Positions 18,779 to 26,855 of a stretch of DNA of 64,000 nucleotides are shown here, piece by piece; positions within the stretch are counted from its first letter, which is position 1, and each line of letters starts with the position of its first letter. The stretch covers positions 18,597 through 82,596 of the forward strand of contig NZ_JAZHLI010000018.1 in NCBI RefSeq assembly GCF_036549475.1, given 5' to 3'. A model generated the notes under the pieces. The model ran no database searches. It saw only the letters and a list, made by a program, of their open reading frames with translations, and had not been told where the DNA came from. The DNA comes from Aurantimonas sp036549475. GTDB lineage: Bacteria; Pseudomonadota; Alphaproteobacteria; Rhizobiales; Rhizobiaceae. The position numbers were made by a program, and so were the translations under genes.

Positions 18779-19096
18779 TCACGGACGGATCGTCACCGTC
18801 GTCTTGCGCGGCCGGCCACCGTCCGTTCCCGGCACCAGCACCGTCACCACGCAGACCGTCTGGCCATTCTCGGTGCGCGTCGACACCGACAGCACGTCGC
18901 CGCCGGTCTGGGCCGCGGCCTTGGCACCGGCGCCCGAGCAATCGGCCTGGGCCAGGTGGATGAGGCCCTCCGCGACCGGCGCGGCCCGCCGGACCTCCTG
19001 CGACCGGTCACCCGGCCCGTCCCGCGCGACGACCGGCCCACCAGCAAAGGTAAGGGCAGCAAGGGAGACGAGGATGATGGTACCAATTCGGGTCAT
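18779..19096 (-). CDS. Small exported protein, FeuN-like by position
   Basis: A 105-residue protein with an N-terminal signal sequence (MTRIGTIILVSLAALTFAGG), a mature region with two Cys residues (ADCSGAG and QTVCVV) and a C-terminal beta-like stretch VVTVLVPGTDGGRPRKTTV. It precedes the regulator and kinase genes on the same strand. In Sinorhizobium a small periplasmic protein, FeuN, is encoded upstream of feuPQ and restrains FeuQ. Position, size and export signal fit that role; sequence identity was not tested, so no symbol is given. Confidence 0.65.
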   Translation of the reverse strand: MTRIGTIILVSLAALTFAGGPVVARDGPGDRSQEVRRAAPVAEGLIHLAQADCSGAGAKAAAQTGGDVLSVSTRTENGQTVCVVTVLVPGTDGGRPRKTTVTIRP

Positions 19097-19235
19097 GGAT
19101 TGCCCAGCTAGACAAAGACGCCACCGGCGATGGACATGGCAGCCGGCCCCTTCCTAGCAAGGTCTGGCTGAACCGCCCATGAATGATCCGATGCAAGACG
19201 CTGATTTTGTCACCGTCTTCGTTCCCAAAGACACG

Positions 19236-19265
19236 CCGCCATGCGCCCGTCGGGACGCATGGCGG
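19236..19265. terminator. Hairpin between the GTA-type remnant and feuN
   Basis: A perfect 10-bp stem (CCGCCATGCG at 19236-19245 with CGCATGGCGG at 19256-19265) and 10-nt loop lies 20 nt past the last remnant frame of the phage-type cluster. There is no clear T-run, so it is a possible terminator only. Confidence 0.4.
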
Positions 19266-19285
19266 TCCTGACAGATCCGCTTTGC

Positions 19286-19458
19286 TTAGCGCAAGGTCTT
19301 CTGCGCGGCCAGCCGGACGAGGATCGCGATCACCGCGCCGATCGCGGCGGCGCCGTTGGTCAGCGATAGGATCAGCGTCTCGCTGGTCCCCTCGTCGATC
19401 TCCACCCCCGCTCGTGTCGGCGACGATCGCGACATTTCATAGTCTCGTCCGGCTCCAT
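19286..19458 (-). pseudogene. Remnant after the tail chaperone, possibly tape-measure N-terminus (g11)
   Basis: An ATG five nt after the tail-chaperone stop begins MEPDETMK; one frame then gives AIVADTSG, and the next frame continues VEIDEGTSETLILSLTNG and a hydrophobic end to a TAA at 19286. A start with acidic residues followed by a 'xADTSG' strand is typical of tape-measure proteins placed here in GTA clusters, but only about 55 codons remain and at least one frameshift is needed. The hydrophobic tail could belong to something else. Identity is a weak inference. Nothing of the later GTA tail genes follows. Confidence 0.3.
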
Positions 19459-19462
19459 CGTC

Positions 19463-19703
19463 TCACCTCGTCAGCGTCGCGCCAGGGCGGTCGGGAAAGC
19501 GGTGCATCAGCGCGGCCAGCGCCGCGCGCTTCGGTGGTTCGCCGGCAGCTGCACCGAAGGACGCGAGGGCGGCGGCCAGTTAGCGCGGCTGTCGCCGCCC
19601 AGAAGGCGCGCGGCGACAGCCGCAGCAGGCCGAGCCCCGCCTGCATCGCTTCGGTCCAGGGAAAGGCCGTGCCGGGCGCCGGGCGATCCGGCACGGCGCT
19701 CAA
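19463..19703 (-). pseudogene. GTA-type tail assembly chaperone (g10.1-like), frameshift plus nonsense
   Basis: The first frame gives FPWTEAMQAGLGLLRLSPRA then FWAAT, typical of the small tail-assembly chaperone that follows g10 in GTA clusters. At about 19585-19595 the frame breaks. Adding one inserted G and reading a TAA where Glu is expected restores the family ending LAAALASFGAAAGEPPKRAA and then LAALMHRFPDRPGATLTR to a stop at 19463. The gene is therefore dead by at least two lesions. The start (TTG) overlaps the g10 stop. Confidence 0.65.
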
Positions 19704-20046
19704 GGGTTTGGCGGCAGCGGCTCCGTGTCGCGGTCCGGCGCGCCAAAGGCCGCCGCCAGAAGCGCCGCGGCCACCGCCGCCGCGCCAGCCGCCCCGCCCT
19801 CGATCCGCATCGCCGCCACCTCGGCCTGGCTGGCGTCGCTGCCGCCGCCACGCAGGCCCGCGGCCAGGATCCGCGACAGGTCGCGGGCCGACAGCCGTCC
19901 GCTGCCGAAGCGTTCCACGAGCCCGGCCAGGCTGTCCGCGGCGAAGGCGTCTTCCAGTTCGGCCAGCGCCCCAGCGTCAGGCAGAGCGTGCGCTCCCGGC
20001 CGTCGATGACCGCCGGCACCTCGCCGCGATGGCGATTGACGGCCAC
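19700..20046 (-). pseudogene. GTA family protein g10-like, one-base deletion
   Basis: Starts at a GTG just after the major tail gene: MAVNRHRGEVPAVIDGRERT then LCLTLG. The frame is then lost by what reads as a one-base deletion near 19965; the other frame continues ALAELEDAFAADSLAGLVER and FGSGRLSARDLSRILAAGLRG (shown in two parts) through AEVAAMRIEGG to a TGA at 19700. The combined product, about 115 residues, matches the small 'gene transfer agent family' protein between major tail protein and tail chaperone. Confidence 0.65.
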
Positions 20047-20048
20047 CG

Positions 20049-20462
20049 TCAGACCGCCGCGAAGATTAGCGCGCCGGCCGATTCCAGCGTCGCCTCGAAG
20101 GTGATCTCGCCGTCGTGCTCCCCGGCATATTCCAGCGCGGTCAGCTGGAACGGCCCGGTGATGGTGCCGAATTCCGGGATCGCCACTTGGAAGGGCACGA
20201 TCTCGCCGCCGAAGAACACCTGCCGGAGGCTGGCGTCCGAGGCAGCATCCTTGAAGATCCCCGATCCCGACAGCGAGGCCCGCTGCACGCCGGCGCCGCC
20301 CAGCAGTTCCCGCCAGCGCCCGGCGCTCTCGGCATCGGTGATCTCCACCGTCTCGGCGTTGAAGGCGATCCGCCGGGTTCGCAGCCCCGCCACGGTGACG
20401 AAGCTGCCGTCGCGGTTCTCGTCCATCTTCAGGAGAAGGTCCTTGCCTCTCTGCGCAACCAT
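20049..20462 (-). CDS. Phage/GTA-type major tail protein (g9-like)
   Basis: Intact 137-residue protein of the TP901-1-like tube family used in GTA-type siphovirus tails. It begins MVAQRGKDLLLKMDENRDG after a GGAAAGGA ribosome site and contains the family strand TRRIAFNAETVEITDAESAG and GSGIFKDAASD. Codon use is like the flanking cluster. It is intact although both neighbours downstream are broken, so it has not been lost yet; whether it is expressed is unknown. Confidence 0.8.
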   Translation of the reverse strand: MVAQRGKDLLLKMDENRDGSFVTVAGLRTRRIAFNAETVEITDAESAGRWRELLGGAGVQRASLSGSGIFKDAASDASLRQVFFGGEIVPFQVAIPEFGTITGPFQLTALEYAGEHDGEITFEATLESAGALIFAAV

Positions 20463-20577
20463 TGGCGTCGTCCTTTCCGCCCGGATGCCGGATGCACCGG
20501 CCAAAGAAAAAGGCGGCCCGTCAGGACCGCCCTTGGCGATGTCTTATTGGTGCCGGCGCGCGCGGCGCCGAAAGCCG

Positions 20578-20988
20578 TCAGGCCATGGGTTCGGTCACGG
20601 CCCGGAACCGCAGGATGCCGTGATAGGTCGCCGAATCCGGCTCCTGCCGCGCCTCGGCGAACTGCAGCTGCAAATTGACCAGATGGTGGCCTTCCATGGG
20701 CAGATGCGCGTCATTCAGCCGCCCGGCCACCTTGTCCATGATCTCGTAGGTCTCGGCCTTGCCGCCGCCCTTGGCCCAGACATGCAGCGTCAGGATGTGC
20801 TCGGAGCCATCCTCGGTACCGGTGGACCAGTCGACTACCGCCGACCGCCCCAGCGTCAGATAGGGAAAGCTCGCATGGTCCGGCCGCCGGTCGAATACCT
20901 TCGGCCCGCCCAGCAGCGAGGTCAGCGAAGGGTCGGACGTCAGCGTCTGGAAGATCGTCGTCTGGAGTTCGGCACTGGGATGCGGCAT
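20578..20988 (-). CDS. Phage/GTA-type tail terminator, DUF3168 (g8-like)
   Basis: Intact 136-residue protein of the DUF3168 family, which caps the tail tube at the head-tail joint. It starts MPHPSAELQTTIFQTLTSD after a GGAGGGTGAG site, and shows FPYLTLGRSAVVDWSTG and LTLHVWAKGGGKAETYEIM. The ATG at 20988 is used; the frame extends six codons upstream without homology. A 417-nt segment without a recognisable gene separates it from the head-closure gene, although these two are normally adjacent. Confidence 0.8.
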   Translation of the reverse strand: MPHPSAELQTTIFQTLTSDPSLTSLLGGPKVFDRRPDHASFPYLTLGRSAVVDWSTGTEDGSEHILTLHVWAKGGGKAETYEIMDKVAGRLNDAHLPMEGHHLVNLQLQFAEARQEPDSATYHGILRFRAVTEPMA

Positions 20989-21405
20989 CTCACCCTCCGG
21001 GCTCACGGGATCCTACAGTTCGATATATGGCGTGCGTTCGCTACCGCCAGCGGTTGTGACCCCGTATTTCGCTCTTCGCGCACACGTGATCGCAGCACCC
21101 CGCCGGATCAGCCCGCCGAGTGCGTCGGTCCAGCTTACCGTGTGTCGTCGCCCTCGCCCCGATCGAGACGCTCGTCCCAGCCGACATGCAGCGGAATGCG
21201 CGAGGTCGACGGCCAGTGACCGCCCTGCACCGCAGAGGGCCGACGGCGCCGCGCATGCGCGGCGCGCACCAGCCGTTCGAGCGGCAGGCGGCTGCGCAGC
21301 CGCCGGCCGCTCGAACGGCTGGTGCGCGCCGCGCCTGCGCGGCGCGCCCCCGCCGTGGGCGCGGCCGGGGGCCGCGCCGCCGCCGGATCTGCACCGAGAC
21401 GCGCA
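20989..21405. other. 417-nt segment without a gene, between g8-like and g7-like genes
   Basis: No protein family is recognisable in any frame. The segment is extremely GC-rich near its middle and holds the 100-nt palindrome at 21246-21345. The 240 nt from 21007 to 21245 are of more ordinary composition. In functional GTA clusters these two genes lie next to each other, so the segment looks like inserted or degenerated sequence. No terminal repeats or target duplication were found by eye. Confidence 0.5.
21246..21345. repeat. 100-nt near-perfect palindrome
   Basis: Each base from 21246 to 21295 pairs with its mirror between 21345 and 21296 except two (21256/21335 and 21286/21305), so 48 of 50 pairs match with no loop. 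The arms include GCACCAGCCGTTCGAGCGGC and its complement; the core GGCGGCTGCGCAGCCGCC is perfectly self-complementary. It lies in the gene-free part of the decaying GTA cluster. Palindromes this long are normally unstable in bacteria. Confidence 0.9.
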
Positions 21406-21738
21406 TCAGGCCTCCTCCTCGCAGCGGCATATCTGGAAGCGCATCATCTCGTCCGGATCGTGCACGGAGCGGATGACGAGGCGCCGCCCTGCAAGGCTGA
21501 AGGCGCGCCCGCGCTGCACGTCCGCGCTCCAGCGGCAGATCACCCGGTGGGTTATCGTCGCCTCCTGCCGGTCGAAGCGCTCCCGGGCCGTCACAGAGAC
21601 CGGCTCCACATGCACCGACAATTCCCGTACTTCGTTCCACACCGTCGCGGCACCGCCGGCCCCATCCGGCACCGGCGCGGGCACCTGCAGCACGGCCCGC
21701 TTGCGCAGCAGCCCGGGATCGAGGAACAGCGGCGCCAT
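21406..21738 (-). CDS. Phage/GTA-type head closure protein (g7-like)
   Basis: Intact 110-residue protein of the phage head-tail adaptor family, with LRKRAVLQVPAPVPDGAGGA near the start and a C-terminal VIRSVHDPDEMMRFQICRCE, as expected for the protein that seals the filled head. Its ATG overlaps the connector stop (TGATG). The upstream partner is a pseudogene, so function in particle assembly is unlikely even though this frame is open. Confidence 0.75.
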   Translation of the reverse strand: MAPLFLDPGLLRKRAVLQVPAPVPDGAGGAATVWNEVRELSVHVEPVSVTARERFDRQEATITHRVICRWSADVQRGRAFSLAGRRLVIRSVHDPDEMMRFQICRCEEEA

Positions 21739-22310
21739 CAGATCCGCACCCGGCGATAGGGCGCGATCAGCGACCGCGCCAGGTCGGCAGCACCGCCGGC
21801 TGCTGCCCCGGATCGACCGCCGCCCGCGTCTCGTAGGACGCCGCCACGATCACCAGCAGCCCGGTCAGCAGTGCCTGCGGCACCGTGCCGGCCGCAAAGC
21901 CGACCTCGAACTCCACCTCGACACCATTGACCGCGGCCGCCCGCACCGCGGGCGAGACCCGGATCGCCTCCACGCCCAGCGCCCGCTCGACGATCGCGTC
22001 GGCCGCGTCGAACATCACCGGCACGCCGCCTAGGCGTAGGCGGTCACCACGGTGATCGGGCCCAACGGCCGGCGCGCGATCTCCACCGGCCGTCGGCCGG
22101 CACCGGATCGAGCGCCAGGCGGAAGGCACGCTGCACCAGCACCAGCCCGGTCAGCGCCTCGATCGTCTCGCGGGCCGCCCGGATCAGCCCGCCGATCAGG
22201 CCATCCTCGTCGTCGCGGTCGATCCGCGCCCAGGCCTTGGCCTCGGCCTCGGCCTCGGCCACGCTCGCCGGTTCCCCGGCATCGCCGAGCCCGAGATCGA
22301 TGATCGTCAT
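21738..22310 (-). pseudogene. GTA-type head-tail connector (g6-like), three frameshifts
   Basis: The N-terminal frame MTIIDLGLGDAGEPASVAEA runs through RAARETIEALTGLVLVQRAF, the signature of gp6-type connectors, then breaks near 22090. The next piece (VEIARRPLGPITVVTAYA) ends at a TAG near 22033, a third piece (GVPVMFDAADAIVERALG then VNGVEVEFEVGFAAG) occupies a different frame, and the family ending SLIAPYRRVRI lies in yet another. At least three frame changes are needed, so the gene is dead. Confidence 0.75.
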
Positions 22311-22381
22311 GGTTTCCCTCCGCCAAGGCGAAACGGCCGGGCGCTTGCCCGGCCGTGATCCGTCCCGTCACAGCCCGCTGG

Positions 22382-23624
22382 TCAGGCGGCGAAGTCGAGG
22401 AATTTGGCGGCGTCGAAGTCCTGGATGCCGCCGCCCACCCGCTTGGTGGCGTAGAACAGGACGTAGGGCTTGGCCGAATAGGGATCGCGCAGCACCCGCA
22501 CGCCCTACCGGTCGACCACGAGGTAGAAGCGCGCGTAATCGCCGAAGGCGATCGCCTTGGCATCGGTCGCGATGTCCGGCATGTCCTCAGCCTCCACCGT
22601 CGGAAAGCCCATTACCGTCGCGCGCGCACCCGCCCCGGCCGGCGGCTGCCACAGATAATTGCCGTCGCCGTCCTTCAGCTTGCACGCTCGCCTGCGTCCT
22701 GCGGTTCATCACGAAGCTGGCGTTCTGCCGATAGCCCGCCTTCAGCGCATAGACCAGGTCGAGGAGGCTGTCGGCTGCCTCGCCGGGCGCAAAGCCGCCG
22801 TCGGCGCCGGTGCCTACAGTGCCCACCGAGCCCCAGGACCAGGCGCTCTCGTCCACCGTGGGATAGGTCATGAAGCCCTTCGGCTTGGCAATGCCGTCGC
22901 CATTGACGAAGGCGGCGCCCTCCTGCGCGGCGAAGGCCTGCTCGACCTCGTCGCCGATCCAGCGGTCGATATCGACGGCCGCGTCGTCGAGCAGCGCGTT
23001 GGTCGCGGCCGGCATGGCGTAGAGTTCCATCGTCGGGAAGGCGAGTTTGGCAAGCTGCGGCGCATTGGTCTGCGGCCGCGCATCGGTCTCGCCCACCCAG
23101 CCGGTCTGGGCGCCGTCGATGGCGAAGGGCTTCTTCAAGATCGCAGGGGATACGGTGCGCACCGTCGCGATCGCGCGGATCGGCGAGATCGCCGCCAGCC
23201 GCCGGCCGATCTCCGTTTCGGTCTCGTCCGGCACCAGGAAGCCGCCATCGGCGCCCGTCAGGCTCGACATCGCCTTCGCCTCGAGCCGGCGCAGGCCCTG
23301 CTCGTCGCCGCCGCGCACATAGCGCTCGAAGGCGCTTCTGTGCTCGCTCGGCCCGGCGGCGGGCCGGCGGTCGCCCAGGGCCGGCCGGGCCTCCTTCAGG
23401 AGCAGCCGCTCCACCCGCCGCTCCTGCTCGTCGAGGGTCTTCGAGATCCGGTCGACCTTCTCCTCGGTCAGGACGTCGGCGCTCATGCGCGTCTCGATCT
23501 CGCTCAGGCGTTCGTCATTGGCCTCGCGAAAGCTCTCGAACGCCTGCATGAACTCCTGGAAGGCCGCTGCGGCCTCCGGCGCAGGCGCCTTGGTTTCGAG
23601 GGACGGTTGAAAATGGTCGCTCAT
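22382..23624 (-). pseudogene. GTA-type HK97-fold major capsid protein (g5-like), frameshift plus TAG
   Basis: Begins MSDHFQPSLETKAPAPEAAA and gives a normal N-terminal coiled coil and HK97 capsid core (SSLTGADGGFLVPDETETEI, AFVNGDGIAKPKGFM). Near 22680 a two-base deletion (expected SVRKLKDGDGNYLW) shifts the frame; the correct frame then continues to an in-frame TAG at 22505-22507 inside VVDR*GVRVLRDPYS and on to the natural stop at 22382. The total length (1243 nt) is one base off a multiple of three, as that deletion predicts. Confidence 0.85.
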
Positions 23625-23626
23625 GC

Positions 23627-23846
23627 GTCGTTCTCCGTTGGTCTGCTCGAGGGATCGATGGTCAGGCGGTGGCCGGACGCCGGTGGCGCAACAGGGCGCC
23701 GCGGTCGGCTGCGGCATGCGCGGCCGGGTTGGCGCGCCCGGCTCGATGATGTCGCCGGCCAGGTCCGTGTCGCCGAAGATCGCCGCATAGCCGCGGATCA
23801 GCCCGTCTTCGCGGGGCGCCAGCCGGGCGGCCACCGCGCCGCTCAT
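23627..23846 (-). pseudogene. Prohead protease remnant (g4-like), fused in frame to the capsid
   Basis: From the ATG at 23846 the residues GLIRGYAAIFGDTDLAGDII match the N-terminus of HK97-type prohead protease. After EPGA the similarity ends and only about 35 unrelated codons follow before the capsid ATG, with no stop in between, so the open frame joins the two genes. The catalytic His/Ser region, about 130 residues, is deleted. Without it the capsid could not be matured in the usual way. Confidence 0.6.
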
Positions 23847-24172
23847 CGCTTGCTCCACGGCCGCGCCCCGCCGCCGCGAAACAGGCCGTCGGCAAAGCGC
23901 GACAGCACGCCGAGCGCCCACCAGGCAGACAGGCTCGCCGACGCCGATCCCATCAGCGCCAGTTCCAGCGCGCTCAACGTCTGGTCGAGATCGAGATGGT
24001 CGGCCAGCATCAGCCCGGCCGGCGGGCCGAACACCACGCCGGTCACCATCCCGATGAGAAAGCGCGACGCCGCCTCGCGCCGGCCGCGCGGCAGCAGATA
24101 GGCGACCGAGATCGCCGACCCGGCCACCGCGCCGAGGATGAGCGCCAGAACGGATACGGGTTCGACGTTCAT
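23843..24172 (-). CDS. DUF6107 family membrane protein of the GTA-type cluster
   Basis: Intact 109-residue protein with four hydrophobic segments; AGSAISVAYLLPRGRREAAS and FLIGMVTGVVFGPPAGLMLA are typical of the DUF6107 family, which I know from rhizobial GTA clusters between portal and protease. A strong GGAGG site precedes the ATG at 24172 and the stop overlaps the protease ATG (ATGA). Function unknown; a membrane role in capsid gene clusters is unusual. Confidence 0.7.
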   Translation of the reverse strand: MNVEPVSVLALILGAVAGSAISVAYLLPRGRREAASRFLIGMVTGVVFGPPAGLMLADHLDLDQTLSALELALMGSASASLSAWWALGVLSRFADGLFRGGGARPWSKR

Positions 24173-24461
24173 CGGGCACCTCCACGGCGTGTGCGCACCG
24201 GCCCGCTCCCGCGGACCCGTGTCATGTCGTTCGAATGCAGGAAGGCGCACGCCGGCGATCACCGGACCACGTTCCGGCATCGCTCGGCGCCGCCGCTGCA
24301 GCGCGAAAACGCAGGTGGCGGGCAGCACGGGATCGCTGGGCGGCACGCGAGCGCCGATGGGCGGGGCGACAGCATCTGCCCGAAAACCGGACGCGATGAC
24401 CGGACCGCCCGATGCGCGGATTCAATGGGTCAAAGTCTGCCTTGTGCCCCTGTCAGACGCT

Positions 24462-24563
24462 CTATCCGATCCACCAGAGCAAGGCGCCCCAGAACACGAG
24501 GCACAGGAGCAGGAGGATCAGCCCGGCTCTGGCACAGCCGATGGCTCCATCGTCGTCGTCCAC
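24462..24563 (-). CDS. Tiny predicted membrane protein (33 residues) between portal and DUF6107
   Basis: GTG at 24563 with an AGAGGAGA ribosome site opens a frame that starts MDDDDGAIGCARAG and continues with an unbroken 18-residue hydrophobic helix ending LLWWIG before a TAG at 24462. It lies where small orfs (g3.5-like) occur in other GTA clusters. The charged N-terminus, single helix and ribosome site argue for a real gene, but it is too short for a firm call. Confidence 0.45.
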   Translation of the reverse strand: MDDDDGAIGCARAGLILLLLCLVFWGALLWWIG

Positions 24564-24729
24564 CGTCGTCTCCTCTCGCGGTCGTCGCACAGGGACACTG
24601 CAACGGCGAAGCGGCGCGAGAAGGATGCCGGGATGGTGTCCCCGGTCATTCCTCTCCCGGTGGTTAGGAGGGCGTTAACGCAATGTGACGGATTCGTGGG
24701 ATCGCGCCCCACGCTCACCCCTCGGCGCC

Positions 24730-25782
24730 CTACCCCACCGCCTCGCGCTTTTCCGACCGGGACAGGAAGTCCGCCGCGCCGACGCGCGCCCACAGCGCCT
24801 CGCGCTCGGCGCTCAGCCCCTCCACCCGGTCGAGATCCTGCGCCAGCCGTAGCCCAGGGGCGGCGAAGTGGCCGCCCAGCCACGCGCCGAGCGCCCCGGC
24901 CAGGCGGCTCGCCAGCGGCAGCACCGTCAGGCGGAAGAAGGCGCGGTTGGCCTCGGCATAATTGGCATAGGTCAGGTCGCCCGGGATCCCGAGCAGCATC
25001 GGCGGCACGCCGAAGGCCAGCGCGATGTCCCGCGCCGCGCCGTTGCGCGCCTCGATGAAATCCATGTCCTTCGGCGACAGCGCCATCGCCTTCCAGTCGA
25101 GCCCGCCTTCCAGCAGCATCGGCCGCCCGGCCCAGCGCTACGCCGCATTGTGCAGGTCGAGCGCCGTCTACGCCGCGGCCAGCGGCGAATAGCCGGCCGT
25201 CTCGGCCAGCGGATGAAACAGCCGCACGTGCAAAAGCGTCGCCGGCCGCTCGCCGATCCCCTCGGCGGCAATCCGGCGCACGGCGTGCCCGGCCCGGTAG
25301 TCATAGGCCTCCGGCCAGTCGTCGCCGGCCTCCACGATACGCACCCGGTCGGGCCTCAGCGCGTGCAGCGCCCGGATCTCGCCGTCGATGCCGCTCGCCT
25401 CCAGATAGGCGTTGCCCGACAGCAGCAGATTCCCGCACAGGGTCTCCACCAGGCTCTGCCCGTCGCTGGCCGGGTTCGGCCGGCGCAAGAGGTCGAGGAT
25501 CGGGTGCGCCGCCACCTCGCGGTTGCCCTCTTAGAGCAGCATCGGGATCGCCGCCGCGGTCTCGGAAATCAGCCGGACCGAGCGATAGACCACCGGGTTC
25601 TGCATGAAGCCGGCCCGCGCCAGCCCATCGTAGCTGCGCTCGCTCCACTCGCCCGGACCGCCGCCGGAAAACACCAGTGCGCCACCCGCATACCCGACGT
25701 CCTTGCGCTCTCCCGGGGCCGCCGGACGTGCATCGCCGTCCGCGCCACCGAACCAGCCGGCGATCACAGCTTTCAAGCTCAT
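24730..25782 (-). pseudogene. GTA-type portal protein (g3-like), three in-frame stops and a deletion
   Basis: Begins MSLKAVIAGWFGGADGDARP and stays in one frame to the stop at 24730, interrupted by TAA at 25531-25533 (where portal proteins have LLYEG) and TAG at 25168-25170 and 25138-25140 (either side of TALDLHNAA). Between RW and AGRPMLLEGGLDW some 38-40 residues of the family are missing, without loss of frame. The rest, such as LSPKDMDFIEARNGAARDIA, is well conserved, so decay is fairly recent. Confidence 0.85.
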
Positions 25783-25969
25783 GATGGTCTCCGAAGCGTC
25801 GTTCACGACCGACCAGGCGCAACGTGCGCCATGCAAGAAACCCCGCCGAAGCGAGGTCAGGGAAGGATCTCGATGGATTGTCTGCTGTCAGCCCGCCATG
25901 GATGCCAGGATGTCCTGTGTCGGCAGGATCAGCTTCAACGGGCTGATCTTGGTCGGCTCGGTCCGCCGC

Positions 25970-26855
25970 CTTGCCCGCCGCGATGATGCCGCAGGCCTCC
26001 GAGCGCGCCGTCGCCGTCGCCGGCGGATCCACCGCCACGAACACCCGGCGCAGTTCCGGCGCCACCCGCACCCGCGCCGCGTCGATCGCCGCCACGTCGA
26101 ACAGCGCGTCCTCGCGCGCCTCCAGCATCAGCCCTTCCAGCTCCTGCCGGCCGAGGCGCGACCCGCCATAGCGCGCCTCCATCGCCGCCAGGAATCCCGG
26201 CGCCAGATTTCGTCGCGTTCTCGGCCGTGGGCATGTGCGTCGTCACGGTCCCGGCCTCGGCGATCAGCCGCTTCAGCAGCGGGATCGGCCGCGGCGTCGT
26301 GGTGAACAGCGCCCGCGGCCGCGTTCCCAGACGCAGGCCGAATTGCAGATTGCCGAAACACGCCTCGCCATGCACCCATTTGGGGAATTCATCGCCCCAG
26401 GCGGCGTCGAACTGGTCGCCGCGCAGCGCCTCGGGATCATCCGACGAGAACAGCTGCGCGATCGCCCCGTTGGGAAACACCAGCCGCCGCCGGCTCACCT
26501 CGTAGACCGGCCGCGGCCCCACCGAGGCCGCCACGATGCCGCTCTCTCCCGCGATCATCACCTCGCGCGCATCGCCCAGCGTCTCGGCGATCAGCGCGAT
26601 GCGTCCGTGCGGGCGCCTGGCGATCGGCCAGGCGCCGGCCGCCATCGCCCGCACCCATTCGGCGCCCGCCCGCGTCTTGCCCGAGCCGCGCCCGCCGATC
26701 AGCAGCCATTGCCGCCAGTCGCCCGGCGGCGGCAATGGCGCCGGCCGCGCCAACGACGCCCAGACCGGCGAAGCCCCGGCCAGCACCGGCCCCGGATAGA
26801 CCTGCGTCAGCGCGTCGAGCTCGCCCCAGAATTCCGTTTCCGTCAGCGGCGCCAA
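25970..26855 (-). pseudogene. GTA-type large terminase (g2-like), frameshifted and 3'-truncated
   Basis: ATPase half present: the Walker A motif GGRGSGKT, Walker B-type AAWGDEFPKW and the coupling motif FTTTPRPIPLLKRL. Near 26208 an inserted A shifts the frame (expected NLAPGFLAAMEARYGGSRL, found in the next frame). The similarity continues to VFVAVDPPATATARSEACG and IIAAG and then stops: the nuclease C-terminus, about 130 residues, is absent and unrelated sequence runs straight into the portal gene. The product could not cut DNA. Confidence 0.85.

Noticed and set aside
21041..21640. 199-codon minus-strand frame through the palindrome
   Set aside because: Arg/Ala/Cys-rich translation of palindromic GC-rich DNA that overlaps the intact head-closure gene; no family likeness.
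24730..25782. Programmed stop-codon readthrough in the GTA-type genes
   Set aside because: Both TAA and TAG occur, at different contexts, and neighbouring genes carry frameshifts and deletions; decay explains all of them.
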